Source: Leifsonia sp. 1010
GTDB taxonomy: Bacteria > Actinomycetota > Actinomycetes > Actinomycetales > Microbacteriaceae
Direction of reading: 5' to 3'
NCBI RefSeq assembly: GCF_031455295.1
Contig: NZ_JAVDSL010000001.1
Location: forward strand, 1,240,001 to 1,304,000
Length of the DNA: 64,000 nt
The position numbers and the translations under genes were made by a program. The notes under the pieces were generated by a model. It had not been told where the DNA came from. It saw nothing but the letters and a program-made list of their open reading frames with translations, and did not search any database. Position 1 is the stretch's first letter. The number at the start of each line of letters is the position of its first letter. This document shows positions 25,280 through 34,154 of the stretch, piece after piece.

Positions 25280-25352
25280 TGCGCCACGAGGGATTCGAAC
25301 CCCCAACCTTCTGATCCGTAGTCAGATGCTCTATCCGTTGAGCTAGTGGCGC
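25280..25352 (-). tRNA. tRNA-Arg (ACG)
   Basis: 73 bases on the minus strand. The acceptor arms GCGCCAC and GTGGCGC pair, with discriminator A. The D arm has GCTC..GAGC, the anticodon stem TCTGA/TCAGA encloses loop CTACGGA (anticodon ACG), and the T arm carries TTCGAAT. The CCA is not encoded. No integrase or duplicated 3' end is nearby. Confidence 0.95.
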
Positions 25353-25380
25353 ATGACCCGCACGCGGACCGGATACGAGC

Positions 25381-25767
25381 TTACATGACGGCATCCAAGA
25401 CCGCCAATTGACGGCGGAGGGCGACCTGGCGGTACGACGTCTCGATCAGCTCGAAGGTCTCCGACCAGTCCGGGGCACTCCGGTCGAGGTCGATGGCGAG
25501 CCAGCCGCTCGGGCCCCAGTACTTCGGGACGAACACGCGCTCGTCCTCACGCCAGGCCGGCGCCTCCGCGGGATCCGGCTTGAATACGAGTGTGTCGGGG
25601 CGGTCCATCGATGCCCCGAGCACGGCGAACGCTCGGCCCTTCTCGCCGGCTTTCCACGAGGGGCGGCCGTGGTTCAGCGTCTCGACGGCTTCGGGCAGGC
25701 CCAGGCAGAGGCTTCGGATGCGCTTCACCAGAGCATCGCCCTCCTCGAAGAGCAGTGGATGCTCCAT
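25381..25767 (-). CDS. MmcQ/YjbR (DUF419) family protein
   Basis: 128 residues. The start at 25767 was chosen because the upstream extension is Arg/Ser-rich shadow sequence. The pattern LCLGLPEAVETLNHGRPSWK, FAVLG and the closing WLAIDLDRS...ELIETSYRQVA segment are typical of the MmcQ/YjbR fold, a small CyaY-like alpha/beta domain thought to bind DNA or ligands. It is followed by the tRNA on the same strand and preceded by a hydrolase gene 13 bases away, probably in one operon. Confidence 0.85.
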   Translation of the reverse strand: MEHPLLFEEGDALVKRIRSLCLGLPEAVETLNHGRPSWKAGEKGRAFAVLGASMDRPDTLVFKPDPAEAPAWREDERVFVPKYWGPSGWLAIDLDRSAPDWSETFELIETSYRQVALRRQLAVLDAVM

Positions 25768-25780
25768 CAGCGCGTCCTCC

Positions 25781-26560
25781 TCACCGGAAGACCTCGTCCA
25801 GGAAGCAGACCAGCGCCCGCCAGCTGCGAGCGTCGGCGAGCGGACGGTATCGGTCCGTGCCCGGAATGGTGAACGCGTGCGGCGCACCGGAGTACGTGTT
25901 GACCTGCCAGTCGACGTGCGGGGCGCCCCGCAGCTCCTCCTGGAACGCGACAACCGCCTCGTCGGGAACGACGGGGTCGTCGCCGCCGGTCAGCACCAGG
26001 AGGGATGCGGCGATCTGCGCCGCATCGGACGGGTCGTGCGCGATCAGGCCGCCATGGAACGAAGCGACGCCGCGCGCCGGGGCGCCCGTGCGCGCGAACT
26101 CGAGCGCGGCCGTCCCCCCGAAGCAGTAGCCGATGACGGCGAGGCGCGCGGGGTCGACGGCGGGATGCTGCTGCAGCCAGCTGAAACCGGCCGCGACCCG
26201 GGCGCGGAGCAGCGCCAGGTCGTTGTAATACTTGCCCGCCTCTGCGGGCGCCGCGTCTCCGGCCGGACGTACGCCGGCGCCGTAGAGGTCGGCGGCGAAC
26301 GCGACGTATCCGGAGCGCGCCAGCATCTGGGCGCGCATCCGCACGTTGTCGCCGACACCGTGCCAGTCGTGCAGCACCAGCACCGCCGGGCGTCGCTCGT
26401 CGGCCTGCGCGTCGCGCGCCAGGTATCCCTCGAGGGGAACGCCCGCGTGTTCGTACGCCACCGTCTCGGCCTCGATGACCGAACGCTCACCGATCGGAAC
26501 CTGCTCGAGCAGGGCCTGGAAGGCGGGGGCGAGAGCGGGCGACGGGCTGTCGTTCGTCAC
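25781..26560 (-). CDS. Dienelactone hydrolase family protein
   Basis: 259 residues with an alpha/beta-hydrolase fold. VLVLHDWHGVGDN is the oxyanion strand, C146 in GYCFGG is the nucleophile (the cysteine typical of this family), and a late Asp and PHAFT His complete the triad. An N-terminal extension of about 30 residues precedes the core. Cytoplasmic. The substrate is unknown; carboxymethylenebutenolidase activity is only the family name. Confidence 0.87.
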   Translation of the reverse strand: MTNDSPSPALAPAFQALLEQVPIGERSVIEAETVAYEHAGVPLEGYLARDAQADERRPAVLVLHDWHGVGDNVRMRAQMLARSGYVAFAADLYGAGVRPAGDAAPAEAGKYYNDLALLRARVAAGFSWLQQHPAVDPARLAVIGYCFGGTAALEFARTGAPARGVASFHGGLIAHDPSDAAQIAASLLVLTGGDDPVVPDEAVVAFQEELRGAPHVDWQVNTYSGAPHAFTIPGTDRYRPLADARSWRALVCFLDEVFR

Positions 26561-26731
26561 AGGGCGGCTCCTGGGTCGTCACGTCACGCGGACGGCAGGC
26601 GCCGTCGGCGGCCGGGTCTGCTGTGACGTGGTCGCGGAGTGCGCGCGGGAGCCCTCGGGTGCGGGTCGGGTTCCCACACCTTCACACTACCGCGGGTTCC
26701 CTCGGAGCACGACGGACGTACGATGGGCCAC

Positions 26732-27025
26732 ATGGCCACGGAGTTCAGCGATCAGACGGATGCGAGCCGCTTCGCGATGCACGTCGACGGCGAGCTCGTC
26801 GGCGTGCTCGACTACCGCATCCTCGGCGACTCGATTTCGCTGACGCGGGCCTTCACCGTGCCTCACCACCGGGGCAAGGGGTATGCCGCGCAGCTCGTCG
26901 AGTACGCGGTGGGCGAGACCGAGAAGCGTGGGACGCTGCGGATCGTGCCGATGTGCTGGTACGTGGCCGACTGGTTCGAGGCGCACCCGGAACGCGCTTC
27001 TCTCCTGCAGCGCCGGGCCGGCTGA
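26732..27025 (+). CDS. GNAT-like N-acetyltransferase, YidJ/Acetyltransf_CG type
   Basis: 97 residues. The core RAFTVPHHRGKGYAAQLVEYA is the acetyl-CoA loop and helix of the short GNAT branch, followed by VPMCWYVADWFEAHPE, where the Cys-Trp pair is family-typical. A TACGAT -10-like element ends 7 bases before the ATG at 26732, which favours this start and a leaderless message over the in-frame ATG at 26723. Substrate unknown. Confidence 0.85.
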   Translation: MATEFSDQTDASRFAMHVDGELVGVLDYRILGDSISLTRAFTVPHHRGKGYAAQLVEYAVGETEKRGTLRIVPMCWYVADWFEAHPERASLLQRRAG

Positions 27026-27032
27026 CCGCCCG

Positions 27033-28034
27033 ATGACGGGGGAGGGAGACGCGGTCCCCAGCCGTCTGGTCGCGCGGGTGTCGCGGTTCGGAGATCCGAC
27101 GGCCATGGTGCAGGCCCGCGAGGCGGTGCGTCCCCCGCGGGGCAACGAGGTCGTCGTGCGGGTCACGCACGCCTCCTTGGGCGCGACGGATGTGCTGGCC
27201 CGGCGCGGCGGGTACGTGCTGCAACCGGCTCCCGGCTTCATCACGGGATACGACTTCGTCGGCGAGCTCCTGACGGAGTCGGCGGTGTCGGTCGCCTTGG
27301 GCCTGCGCGTCGGCGCCCGCGTGGTCGCCGCGCTTCCGCGGATGGGCTCTCACGCGACGTTCGTGACGGTCGCCCCGACGCTGCTCGTCGCGCTTCCCGC
27401 GGGCCTTGACCCGGCGAAGGCCGCGGTGCTCCCGCTCGACGGGGTGACCGCGGGTCACGCCCTCGCGCTCGCCGGTGCGGGGGACAGCATCCTGGTGCAG
27501 GGTGCGTCCGGAGCCGTCGGGATGCTCGCCGCACAGCTGGCCCTTCACGCCGGACGGACCGTGATCGGCACCGCCTCCGCCCGCAGCCGCGACGCGATCG
27601 CCGATCTCGGTATCCCGCTGGTCGACTACGGCTCTCCCGACTGGCCCGCCCGGGTCCGCGAGGCAGCGGGCGGTGGCGTGGATGCGGCGATCGACCACAC
27701 GGGCTCGCCGCGCGTCCGCGAGGTGCTCGCGCGCGAGGGCGTGCTCGTCCGCACGGGCTTCGCCGGACGCGCCGGGCAGGAACGGGCCGACGCCGTCCGC
27801 GGATTCGCCCGGGCGGCGCGCGACCGGTCGGAGCGTATCTGCAGCGCCCCGCTGTTCATCGCGACCCGACGCACCGCCTACCGCCGCCTCCTCGCGTCGC
27901 TCCTCGCCGACGTCGCCGACAGCGGGTTGCGCACTGCGCGGCCGGTAGTGATCCCGTTCTCCGAGGTGTGGGAGGCGCACCGGGCCGCCGAGTCCGCGCC
28001 ACCGGGGCGTAAGGTCGTCCTCGCGATGGTCTGA
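27033..28034 (+). CDS. Zinc-independent MDR oxidoreductase (quinone reductase-like)
   Basis: 333 residues, beginning 7 bases after the GNAT stop. An N-terminal GroES-like domain with ASLGATDVLARRG is followed by a Rossmann domain with the VQGASGAVG NADPH motif. The zinc-binding cysteines are absent, as in quinone oxidoreductases and related enoyl reductases. It probably reduces small carbonyls or quinones with NADPH. A convergent gene ends 6 bases beyond. Confidence 0.85.
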   Translation: MTGEGDAVPSRLVARVSRFGDPTAMVQAREAVRPPRGNEVVVRVTHASLGATDVLARRGGYVLQPAPGFITGYDFVGELLTESAVSVALGLRVGARVVAALPRMGSHATFVTVAPTLLVALPAGLDPAKAAVLPLDGVTAGHALALAGAGDSILVQGASGAVGMLAAQLALHAGRTVIGTASARSRDAIADLGIPLVDYGSPDWPARVREAAGGGVDAAIDHTGSPRVREVLAREGVLVRTGFAGRAGQERADAVRGFARAARDRSERICSAPLFIATRRTAYRRLLASLLADVADSGLRTARPVVIPFSEVWEAHRAAESAPPGRKVVLAMV

Positions 28035-28040
28035 GCCGAC

Positions 28041-28406
28041 TCAGAACGCGAACATCTGCCCCAGCACGACCACGGCGATGATGAAGAGCACGACGATGCC
28101 CGCGATGGTGACCACCGCGCGAGCCGACAGGCGCGCGATCCCGAAGCCCACCAGGAACGGCAGGGCCAGGCAGCCGAGCGCGAGCACCCACCAGAAGGCG
28201 GCGTAGCCGCCGGCCGACGCGGACTCGAGGCGGCCCCCGAACAGCTTCTGCGTCGTGGGATGCGTCGCGAACGCGATGCAGGCCGACAGCGGATACGCGA
28301 TCAGCACGGCGGTGATGAGGCCGGCGAACGCCCCCCAGAGCCCCCGCTTCTCGCCCAGCTGGAGCGTCTCCTCGTGGTGCGGCCCTTGGCGGCTCTTGGT
28401 GCTCAT
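28041..28406 (-). CDS. Small membrane protein of unknown function
   Basis: 121 residues with the start taken at 28406. A 20-residue polar N-terminus (HHEETLQLGEKRGLWG) precedes three hydrophobic segments at about 23-47, 67-90 and 97-119. I do not recognise the family. The HxEETLQLGE-like tail suggests a conserved actinobacterial protein. Two longer in-frame starts (28418, 28436) are less likely. Confidence 0.75.
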   Translation of the reverse strand: MSTKSRQGPHHEETLQLGEKRGLWGAFAGLITAVLIAYPLSACIAFATHPTTQKLFGGRLESASAGGYAAFWWVLALGCLALPFLVGFGIARLSARAVVTIAGIVVLFIIAVVVLGQMFAF

Positions 28407-28470
28407 GGCGCACAGCATAGCCAGCGGCCCGGCCACCGGGAATGCAGCAGAACGACCGGCGCTCGGAGCC

Positions 28471-28695
28471 TCAGAAGTCGTCGTCGGAGCCGATGACGAC
28501 CGGCACGCACTCCGAGAAGCGGTACCGGATCAGTTCGGGCCACAGCGTCGAATCGCACAGGTCGAAGACATCCATCACCGCCGCTCCGCCGATGTGCGAC
28601 GGCAGGCGCAACTCGAAGGGCGGTTCGCTGGTCCGCTCGAACTCGATCTCGAAGGCATCGTCGTCGCGCTCCAGCACGGCGAGAACTGTCTTCAT
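28471..28695 (-). CDS. Hypothetical protein, 74 residues
   Basis: The start at 28695 is backed by a strong GAGGGAGG site. Short alpha/beta-looking sequence with a VVIGSDDDF acidic end and one FDLCDSTLW segment. No motif recognised. The longer frame upstream is basic shadow sequence and overlaps the promoter of the divergent SDR. Confidence 0.65.
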   Translation of the reverse strand: MKTVLAVLERDDDAFEIEFERTSEPPFELRLPSHIGGAAVMDVFDLCDSTLWPELIRYRFSECVPVVIGSDDDF

Positions 28696-28855
28696 GGTGG
28701 CCCTCCCTCGACGGATGGATCGTCTGCTCCCACCGTTACGCCCCGACGTCGTCGTGGCAAGCCCTGGCGTGCCGGCATCCTGTCGTCGATTGGCAGCATT
28801 CTTTCTGGCACTTGGTGTCATAATCGGCTGACAACCCGACGAGGAAGGGACGACG

Positions 28856-29866
28856 ATGACCGAATCGAAGCCGCTGACGGCGCACAGCACCATCGGCGAA
28901 TGGCTGGATCACCCGAAGGGCGCTCCGCTCATCCAGGGGCTGCTCGCCCAGGCGGGAGTCGGTGAGGAGATGCTCGCGCCGGTGCGCGGCCTCCCGCTCC
29001 AGCAGCTGGTGGCGCTCAGCCAGGGGCAGCTGCCGCAGTCCGTCGTCGACGACCTGGTCCTTCAGGCCAACGACGGCGTCATGCCCGAGGATGTGGAGAC
29101 CGGCTGGGTCGAGAAGGTCACCCCTGGCCGTTTCGACGGTCGCACGGTGATCGTCACCGGCGCCGCGTCCGGGATCGGCCGGGCGACCGCGTCCCGCATC
29201 GCCCGCGAGGGCGGCCGCGTGATCGCCGTGGACATCTCCGCGGAGCGCCTGGACGAGCTCGCGTCGAGCCTTCCGGCCGGTTCGGTCACCTCCGTCGTGG
29301 GCGACATCACCAAACAGGACGACATCGACGGCATCGTGGCCGCCGCCGGCGACCGCATCGACGCCCTGGCGAACGTCGCGGGCGTCAACGACGACTTCTC
29401 GCCGGCGCATGAGACCTCCGACGCGGTGTGGGACCGCACCATCGGCATCAATCTGACCGGCGGGTTCAAGCTCACGCGCGCGGTGCTCCCCGCGATGCTG
29501 CGGGCGGGCGCCGGCTCGATCGTGAACGTGGCGTCGGAGGCCGGCCTGCGCGGGAATGCCTCCGGCACCGCGTACACGGTCTCCAAGCACGGCGTCATCG
29601 GTCTCACCCGCAGCACGGCGTTCATGTACGGTCCGCAGGGCATCCGGGTCAACGCCGTCGCGCCGGGCGGAGTGGCCACCGGCATCCCGATGCCCGCGCA
29701 CCCGTCGGAGGCCGGGACCGCGCGACTGACCCCGTTCCAGCAGCAGATCCCGACCATCGCGACCGCCGAGCAGCTGGCCGCGTCGATCACCTTCCTGCTC
29801 AGCGACGACGGCGTCAACATCAACGGCGCGGTGCTTCCGAGCGACGGCGGCTGGTCGGTCCAGTAG
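28856..29866 (+). CDS. SDR oxidoreductase with extra N-terminal helical domain
   Basis: 336 residues, about 80 more than a classical SDR. Residues 1-80 are a helical domain (STIGEWLDHPKGAPLIQGLL, then LPLQQLVALSQGQLP). Similar modules are, from memory, attached to other actinobacterial enzymes. The SDR part has TGAASGIG, an NVAG motif in place of NNAG, and the YTVSK active site. Preceded by GAGGAAGGGA. Substrate unknown. The terminal DGGW is SDR-typical. Confidence 0.88.
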   Translation: MTESKPLTAHSTIGEWLDHPKGAPLIQGLLAQAGVGEEMLAPVRGLPLQQLVALSQGQLPQSVVDDLVLQANDGVMPEDVETGWVEKVTPGRFDGRTVIVTGAASGIGRATASRIAREGGRVIAVDISAERLDELASSLPAGSVTSVVGDITKQDDIDGIVAAAGDRIDALANVAGVNDDFSPAHETSDAVWDRTIGINLTGGFKLTRAVLPAMLRAGAGSIVNVASEAGLRGNASGTAYTVSKHGVIGLTRSTAFMYGPQGIRVNAVAPGGVATGIPMPAHPSEAGTARLTPFQQQIPTIATAEQLAASITFLLSDDGVNINGAVLPSDGGWSVQ

Positions 29867-29885
29867 CCGTCAGGCGGGTTTTCGA

Positions 29886-30860
29886 TCAGCCGCGCTGGTC
29901 GCGCCTCGACCGGATGACGTAGGCGGTGCCGGCCGTGAGAGCTGCGAGCAGCAGCACACGGCCGGTCTGCTTGCGCCGACCGCCCCAACCGCCGGTCACA
30001 CCGAGCGGAGAGCCGGACGGGCTGTCGAGGTTGCCGGATGTCTGAGCGGCCGGTGCCTTCCGGAACTGTCCCAGCTCGGTCTGCCGGGCGATCGCCGCCT
30101 CCACCGCCTGAGGATGCCGGCGGTGCTGGCGCACCATGGCCCTGCCCGCCCCGCTGACCGTCCGTTCCGGGGTGCCCGGGCGCTTCCAGGCTGCGAGGAT
30201 CTGCTTCACCGCATCCGTGGGCGGGTAGACGGGTGGCAGGGCCTGCAGAGCGCGACCGGTGCGGTTGCCCGCGTGCTGGAAGATCGGGGTGTCCAGCGTG
30301 GGCGGCAGCACCGTCACCACGTGTACGGGCGACTTCGCCAGCGACAGCTCGGAACGCAGGCTGCGTCCGAGCGCGATCACCGCGGCCTTCGACATCGAGT
30401 AGGCCGCGGAATACGGCTGCGGCACCTCTCCGAGGATGGATGCGACGTTCACGATCGTGCCGGAGCGCTGGCGCAGCATGACGCGCAGGGCGCTCCTGCT
30501 GCCGTTCGCGTAGCCGTGGATGTCGACGTCGAGGATGCGCTCGAACTCGGCCGGAGGCTGCTCCCAGAACACGCCGTAGCTGCTGACCGCGGCGGCGTTG
30601 ATCCACACATCCAATCGGCCGTGTCTTGCGATGGCGGTGTCGACCGCGCGGTCTGCCGTCGCCCGGTCGGCCATGTCACCGGCGACCGCCACGACATCGC
30701 GTGCTCCCTTCGCCGTGCACTGGGCGACGACATCCTGAAGGGCGGCTGCGCCGCGGGCGACGAGCACCAGCTTCGCGTGACGCTTGGCGAACTCCAGGGC
30801 GGTGCCCCGGCCCAGCCCGCTGGATGCTCCGGTGATGACGACGACAGGGGATGCGCTCAT
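29886..30860 (-). CDS. SDR family oxidoreductase with C-terminal membrane segment
   Basis: 324 residues from the ATG at 30860. TGASSGLG cofactor motif, NAAA in place of NNAG, and the YSMSK active site. After the catalytic domain comes a low-complexity linker and a hydrophobic stretch (VLLLAALTAGTAYVI) ending in RRDQRG, so it is tail-anchored to the membrane. Convergent with the previous SDR. Substrate unknown; similar proteins are labelled 'short-chain dehydrogenase, DltE-like'. Confidence 0.85.
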   Translation of the reverse strand: MSASPVVVITGASSGLGRGTALEFAKRHAKLVLVARGAAALQDVVAQCTAKGARDVVAVAGDMADRATADRAVDTAIARHGRLDVWINAAAVSSYGVFWEQPPAEFERILDVDIHGYANGSRSALRVMLRQRSGTIVNVASILGEVPQPYSAAYSMSKAAVIALGRSLRSELSLAKSPVHVVTVLPPTLDTPIFQHAGNRTGRALQALPPVYPPTDAVKQILAAWKRPGTPERTVSGAGRAMVRQHRRHPQAVEAAIARQTELGQFRKAPAAQTSGNLDSPSGSPLGVTGGWGGRRKQTGRVLLLAALTAGTAYVIRSRRDQRG

Positions 30861-30996
30861 GCCGCCGACGGTAGGCGCTGCGGCCGGAAGCCGTGAGGCC
30901 TTGACAGGGCCATACTCGCGCGGTGGCCGCTCGTGAAGGGTCTGCCGCGCGGCGGCCGCCGGTCCGACCATCGAGGGGAGAGAAGAAGGAGCACCC

Positions 30997-31512
30997 ATGA
31001 CCGCCACCGACAACGACAGCGGCTTCCGGCGCGCCAAGCGGCCCCGTTCCGTCATCGCGGGCCCCTACGGCCACCCGTTCCATGCGACCGTCGTCACCAT
31101 CCCGATCGGCGCCTGGACGGCCGCCGTCGTGTTCGACATCGCGGCCCTGCTCGGCGCGGCCCCGGGAGCACTGGCCACCGGCGCTCTATGGCTCGTCGTG
31201 ATCGGCATCATCGGCGGGGTGGTCGCCGCCATCTTCGGGCTCCTGGACTTCTCGCAGCTCCCGTCGGGCACGAAGGTGAAGCGCACAGCCGTCTGGCACC
31301 TGATCTTCAACTCGACGGCGCTCGTGCTCTTCATCATCAGCGCGATCGTCCGCGCGGGCGACCCCGACCATCCCAGTGTCGCGGGCTTCGTGCTGGCGCT
31401 GATCGGCATCCTCGTCGTCGGAGTCTCCGGGTTCCTCGGCGGCGAGCTCGCCTACCGTCACGGTGTCCGCGTCGCCGACGAACAGGACCAGCAGCGCGCC
31501 TACGACGCATGA
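30997..31512 (+). CDS. DUF2231 membrane protein
   Basis: 171 residues. GHPFHATVVTIPIGAW is the DUF2231 signature, and four hydrophobic segments with a VWHLIFN motif follow. A GAAGGAG site lies 6-12 bases before the ATG. The stop overlaps the recQ start by ATGA, so the two share a message. Function of the family is unknown. Confidence 0.88.
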   Translation: MTATDNDSGFRRAKRPRSVIAGPYGHPFHATVVTIPIGAWTAAVVFDIAALLGAAPGALATGALWLVVIGIIGGVVAAIFGLLDFSQLPSGTKVKRTAVWHLIFNSTALVLFIISAIVRAGDPDHPSVAGFVLALIGILVVGVSGFLGGELAYRHGVRVADEQDQQRAYDA

Positions 31513-33167
31513 GCGCGACCGGATACGGTTCTGATGTGTCGCGCATCCAGGAAGTCGCCCGCGAGTCCTTCGGCTGGGAGACGCTGCGCCCGCGGTTGAC
31601 CGAGGCCATGGAGGTGCTCCTCGGCGGGGGCGATGTGCTGGCCGTGATGCCGACCGGGTACGGCAAATCGTCCCTCTACCAGGTGACCGGTACCATCCTC
31701 GACGGCGTGACGATCGTCGTGTCGCCGCTGATCTCCCTCCAGGAGGATCAGGTGCGCGCGCTCAGCGAGGCGAGGGGCGTGCCCCGTGCGGTCGCCATCA
31801 ACTCCTCCGCCGGACAGCGCGAGCGCGAGCGCGACTGGGAGGCGCTGGAGTCGGGGGAGATCGGCTTCGCCTTCCTCGCGCCCGAGCAGCTCGCCAACCC
31901 GGAGGTGCGCGAGCGGCTGCGGGCTGTCGACGTCTCCCTGTTCGCGGTCGACGAGGCGCACTGCGTCTCCTCGTGGGGCCACGACTTCCGCCCCGACTAC
32001 CTGCTGCTCGGCGACGTCATCGACGAGCTGGGCCATCCACCGGTCGTCGCGATGACCGCGACGGGAGCGCCTCCCGTGCGCGCCGAGATCTCCGAGCGGC
32101 TCGGGCTCCGCACGCCGCGCTTGTTCGCCACCGGGTTCGACCGTCCCAATCTCCGGCTGGAGGTCGTCCGCCACGAAGAGGATGCGGCGAAGCGCGCCGC
32201 CGTCGTGGAGCAGGTCCGTGAGCTGGAGGGGTCGGGGCTCGTCTATGTCGCCACCCGCAAGGACGCCGAGCTGTACGCCGGAGAGCTCGAGCAGGCCGGC
32301 ATCCCCGCGGCGGCTTATCACGCCGGGCTGCGCCGGGCCGAGCGCGATGACGCCTATGAGCGTTTCATGGACGGCCGCGCCCGCGTGGTGACGGCCACCA
32401 GCGCCTTCGGGATGGGCATCGACAAGCACGACGTGCGCTCGGTGGTCCACGCGTCCGTGACCGACTCCCTCGACAGCTACTACCAGGAGGCGGGACGCGC
32501 GGGCCGCGACGGCGAGCCGGCTCGGGTCACCCTCCACTACCGCCCGGAGGATTTCGCCCTCACCAAGTTCTTCTCCGGCGGGGGACCGGACGCCGACGAG
32601 CTGGCTCGCGTGTTCGGCGCGATCGCCCGTGAGCCGGGGATCACCCGGGCGGACCTGTCGGAGCGCGTGGACATCAGCGTGCGCTCGCTCGGGCGCCTTC
32701 TCGGCCTGCTGCGGGATGCTGATGTGCTCTCCGGCACCGACGACGACTTACGCGCCGCGGACGTCAAGCCGGGTGAGGCCGCCTCGAAGGCGGTCGCCGA
32801 GGCGGAGTCGCGGCAGAGGATCGAGCACTCCCGCGCTCAGCTCATGCAGGAGTATGCCGAAACGGGAATGTGCCGTCGGCAGTTCCTTCTCGGCTACTTC
32901 GGCGAGGAGCTCCCCGAGCCCTGCGGCAACTGCGACACCTGCTCCTCCGGCAGTGCGCAGCGGTGGGCGGAGGAGCACGACGCGACCCGGGAGGAGCCGT
33001 TCCCGCTGTCGGCGCGTGTGCGCCACGAGACCTGGGGGCCCGGCGTCGTCATGCACACGGAGGCGGACCGGCTCACGGTGTTCTTCGACGACGCGGGCTA
33101 CAAGGTCCTCTCGCTCTCGGCCGTGAAAGACGGCGGGCTGCTCGAGGTGGTCAGCCCCGCCGCCTGA
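31509..33167 (+). CDS. recQ: RecQ-family ATP-dependent DNA helicase
   Basis: 552 residues. Walker A variant MPTGYGKSSLYQ at about 48-58, DEAHCVSSWGHDFRPDY, a motif III TATG, and motif VI QEAGRAGRDG. The zinc domain is present as four cysteines near residues 456-478. There is no HRDC domain; the C-terminal 70 residues form a small beta domain (RVRHETWGPGVVMH), as in short actinobacterial RecQ. Unwinds 3'-tailed DNA in repair. Confidence 0.9.
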   Translation: MSATGYGSDVSRIQEVARESFGWETLRPRLTEAMEVLLGGGDVLAVMPTGYGKSSLYQVTGTILDGVTIVVSPLISLQEDQVRALSEARGVPRAVAINSSAGQRERERDWEALESGEIGFAFLAPEQLANPEVRERLRAVDVSLFAVDEAHCVSSWGHDFRPDYLLLGDVIDELGHPPVVAMTATGAPPVRAEISERLGLRTPRLFATGFDRPNLRLEVVRHEEDAAKRAAVVEQVRELEGSGLVYVATRKDAELYAGELEQAGIPAAAYHAGLRRAERDDAYERFMDGRARVVTATSAFGMGIDKHDVRSVVHASVTDSLDSYYQEAGRAGRDGEPARVTLHYRPEDFALTKFFSGGGPDADELARVFGAIAREPGITRADLSERVDISVRSLGRLLGLLRDADVLSGTDDDLRAADVKPGEAASKAVAEAESRQRIEHSRAQLMQEYAETGMCRRQFLLGYFGEELPEPCGNCDTCSSGSAQRWAEEHDATREEPFPLSARVRHETWGPGVVMHTEADRLTVFFDDAGYKVLSLSAVKDGGLLEVVSPAA

Positions 33168-33176
33168 GCCGCCCGC

Positions 33177-33956
33177 TCAGCTGCGGCCGATCGCTCGCGC
33201 CGAGGCGACAGCGGCCTCCGCGCCGTCCCGCCACGGCTCGCCGTGCCCGGGGAGCAGCACGCGGGCACCCGTCCCCGAGATGACATCGAGCGACGCGAGC
33301 GCCTGCTCCGAATCCGCCGTGGCCGCGCCCGCGACGATCTGAGCGCCCGGCACGCCCTTGTAGGGGTCGAGCGTCACGAGGGCGTCACCCGTGAGCAGCG
33401 TCTCGCGGTCGCGGAGCAACAGTCCGCAGTGCCCGAACGTGTGGCCCGGCGTGAACACCACCTCCGGGCGGCCCGGCAGGTCGAGCGTCCCGGAACTCGG
33501 GAGCTCCGACACCTCCTCGACCCCTTTCACGTTCAGGGCGCCCGCTCGCAGCATCCCCACCACCGGCGGGAGCGACCGCGGGTAGAGCAGGGGATAGACG
33601 AACGGCGTGTGCTCGCGCCGGTAGCGGTAGGGATGCGCGGCCAGCTCCCGGTCGCCGGCGTGGACGTATACCGGCACACCCAGCTCCTCGACGGCCCTCT
33701 CCGCGAAGCCGACGTGGTCGAAGTGCCCGTGGGTGAGCACGATTCCCTGCAGATCGTGCATGCGCAGGTCCAGTTCGTGAGCCGCCCGGATCAATGCGCC
33801 CCACGTGTTCGGGAACGCCGCATCCACGAGCGTCCAGGAGTCGCCCTCCACCAGCAGATAGCAGTTGGTGAAGGCGTGCTCGAGGCGGTGGACGCCCGGC
33901 ACCACCTCCGGTGTGAGGCGCGGTGCGCCCACGCGGCGCCCACCGCTGAGAGTCAT
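33177..33956 (-). CDS. Metallo-beta-lactamase-fold hydrolase
   Basis: 259 residues. Zinc motif THGHFDHVGF, then VFTPGHTFGHCGLLL, TGDALVT and a terminal LLPGHGEP match the glyoxalase II/MBL superfamily. Start at 33956; the upstream extension is not coding. Substrate unknown. Confidence 0.87.
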   Translation of the reverse strand: MTLSGGRRVGAPRLTPEVVPGVHRLEHAFTNCYLLVEGDSWTLVDAAFPNTWGALIRAAHELDLRMHDLQGIVLTHGHFDHVGFAERAVEELGVPVYVHAGDRELAAHPYRYRREHTPFVYPLLYPRSLPPVVGMLRAGALNVKGVEEVSELPSSGTLDLPGRPEVVFTPGHTFGHCGLLLRDRETLLTGDALVTLDPYKGVPGAQIVAGAATADSEQALASLDVISGTGARVLLPGHGEPWRDGAEAAVASARAIGRS

Positions 33957-34154
33957 GGACCGGTTCACGAAGGCCTCCCGTCGATCTGCTCCGTGTCTAC
34001 GCGTCCCCGCGAGGGCCGGGCAGGGCTTGACACGACGAAGTTCGCGCGACGGCATCACGATCCCGTCCTCGTCTCGTCTCCATTGATGTGCCCTCCTGAC
34101 GCCGCGGCGTCCACCACGGCACGTCGAATGCCATCCATCTGACAGGGGTACCCG

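Noticed and set aside
25280-25352. tRNA-Arg as an integration site for a mobile element
   Set aside because: No integrase, no repeated tRNA end and no foreign gene block on either side.
34027-34055. TTGACA hexamer as the promoter of the RHS operon
   Set aside because: No convincing -10 element at 16-18 bases, so it was not annotated.
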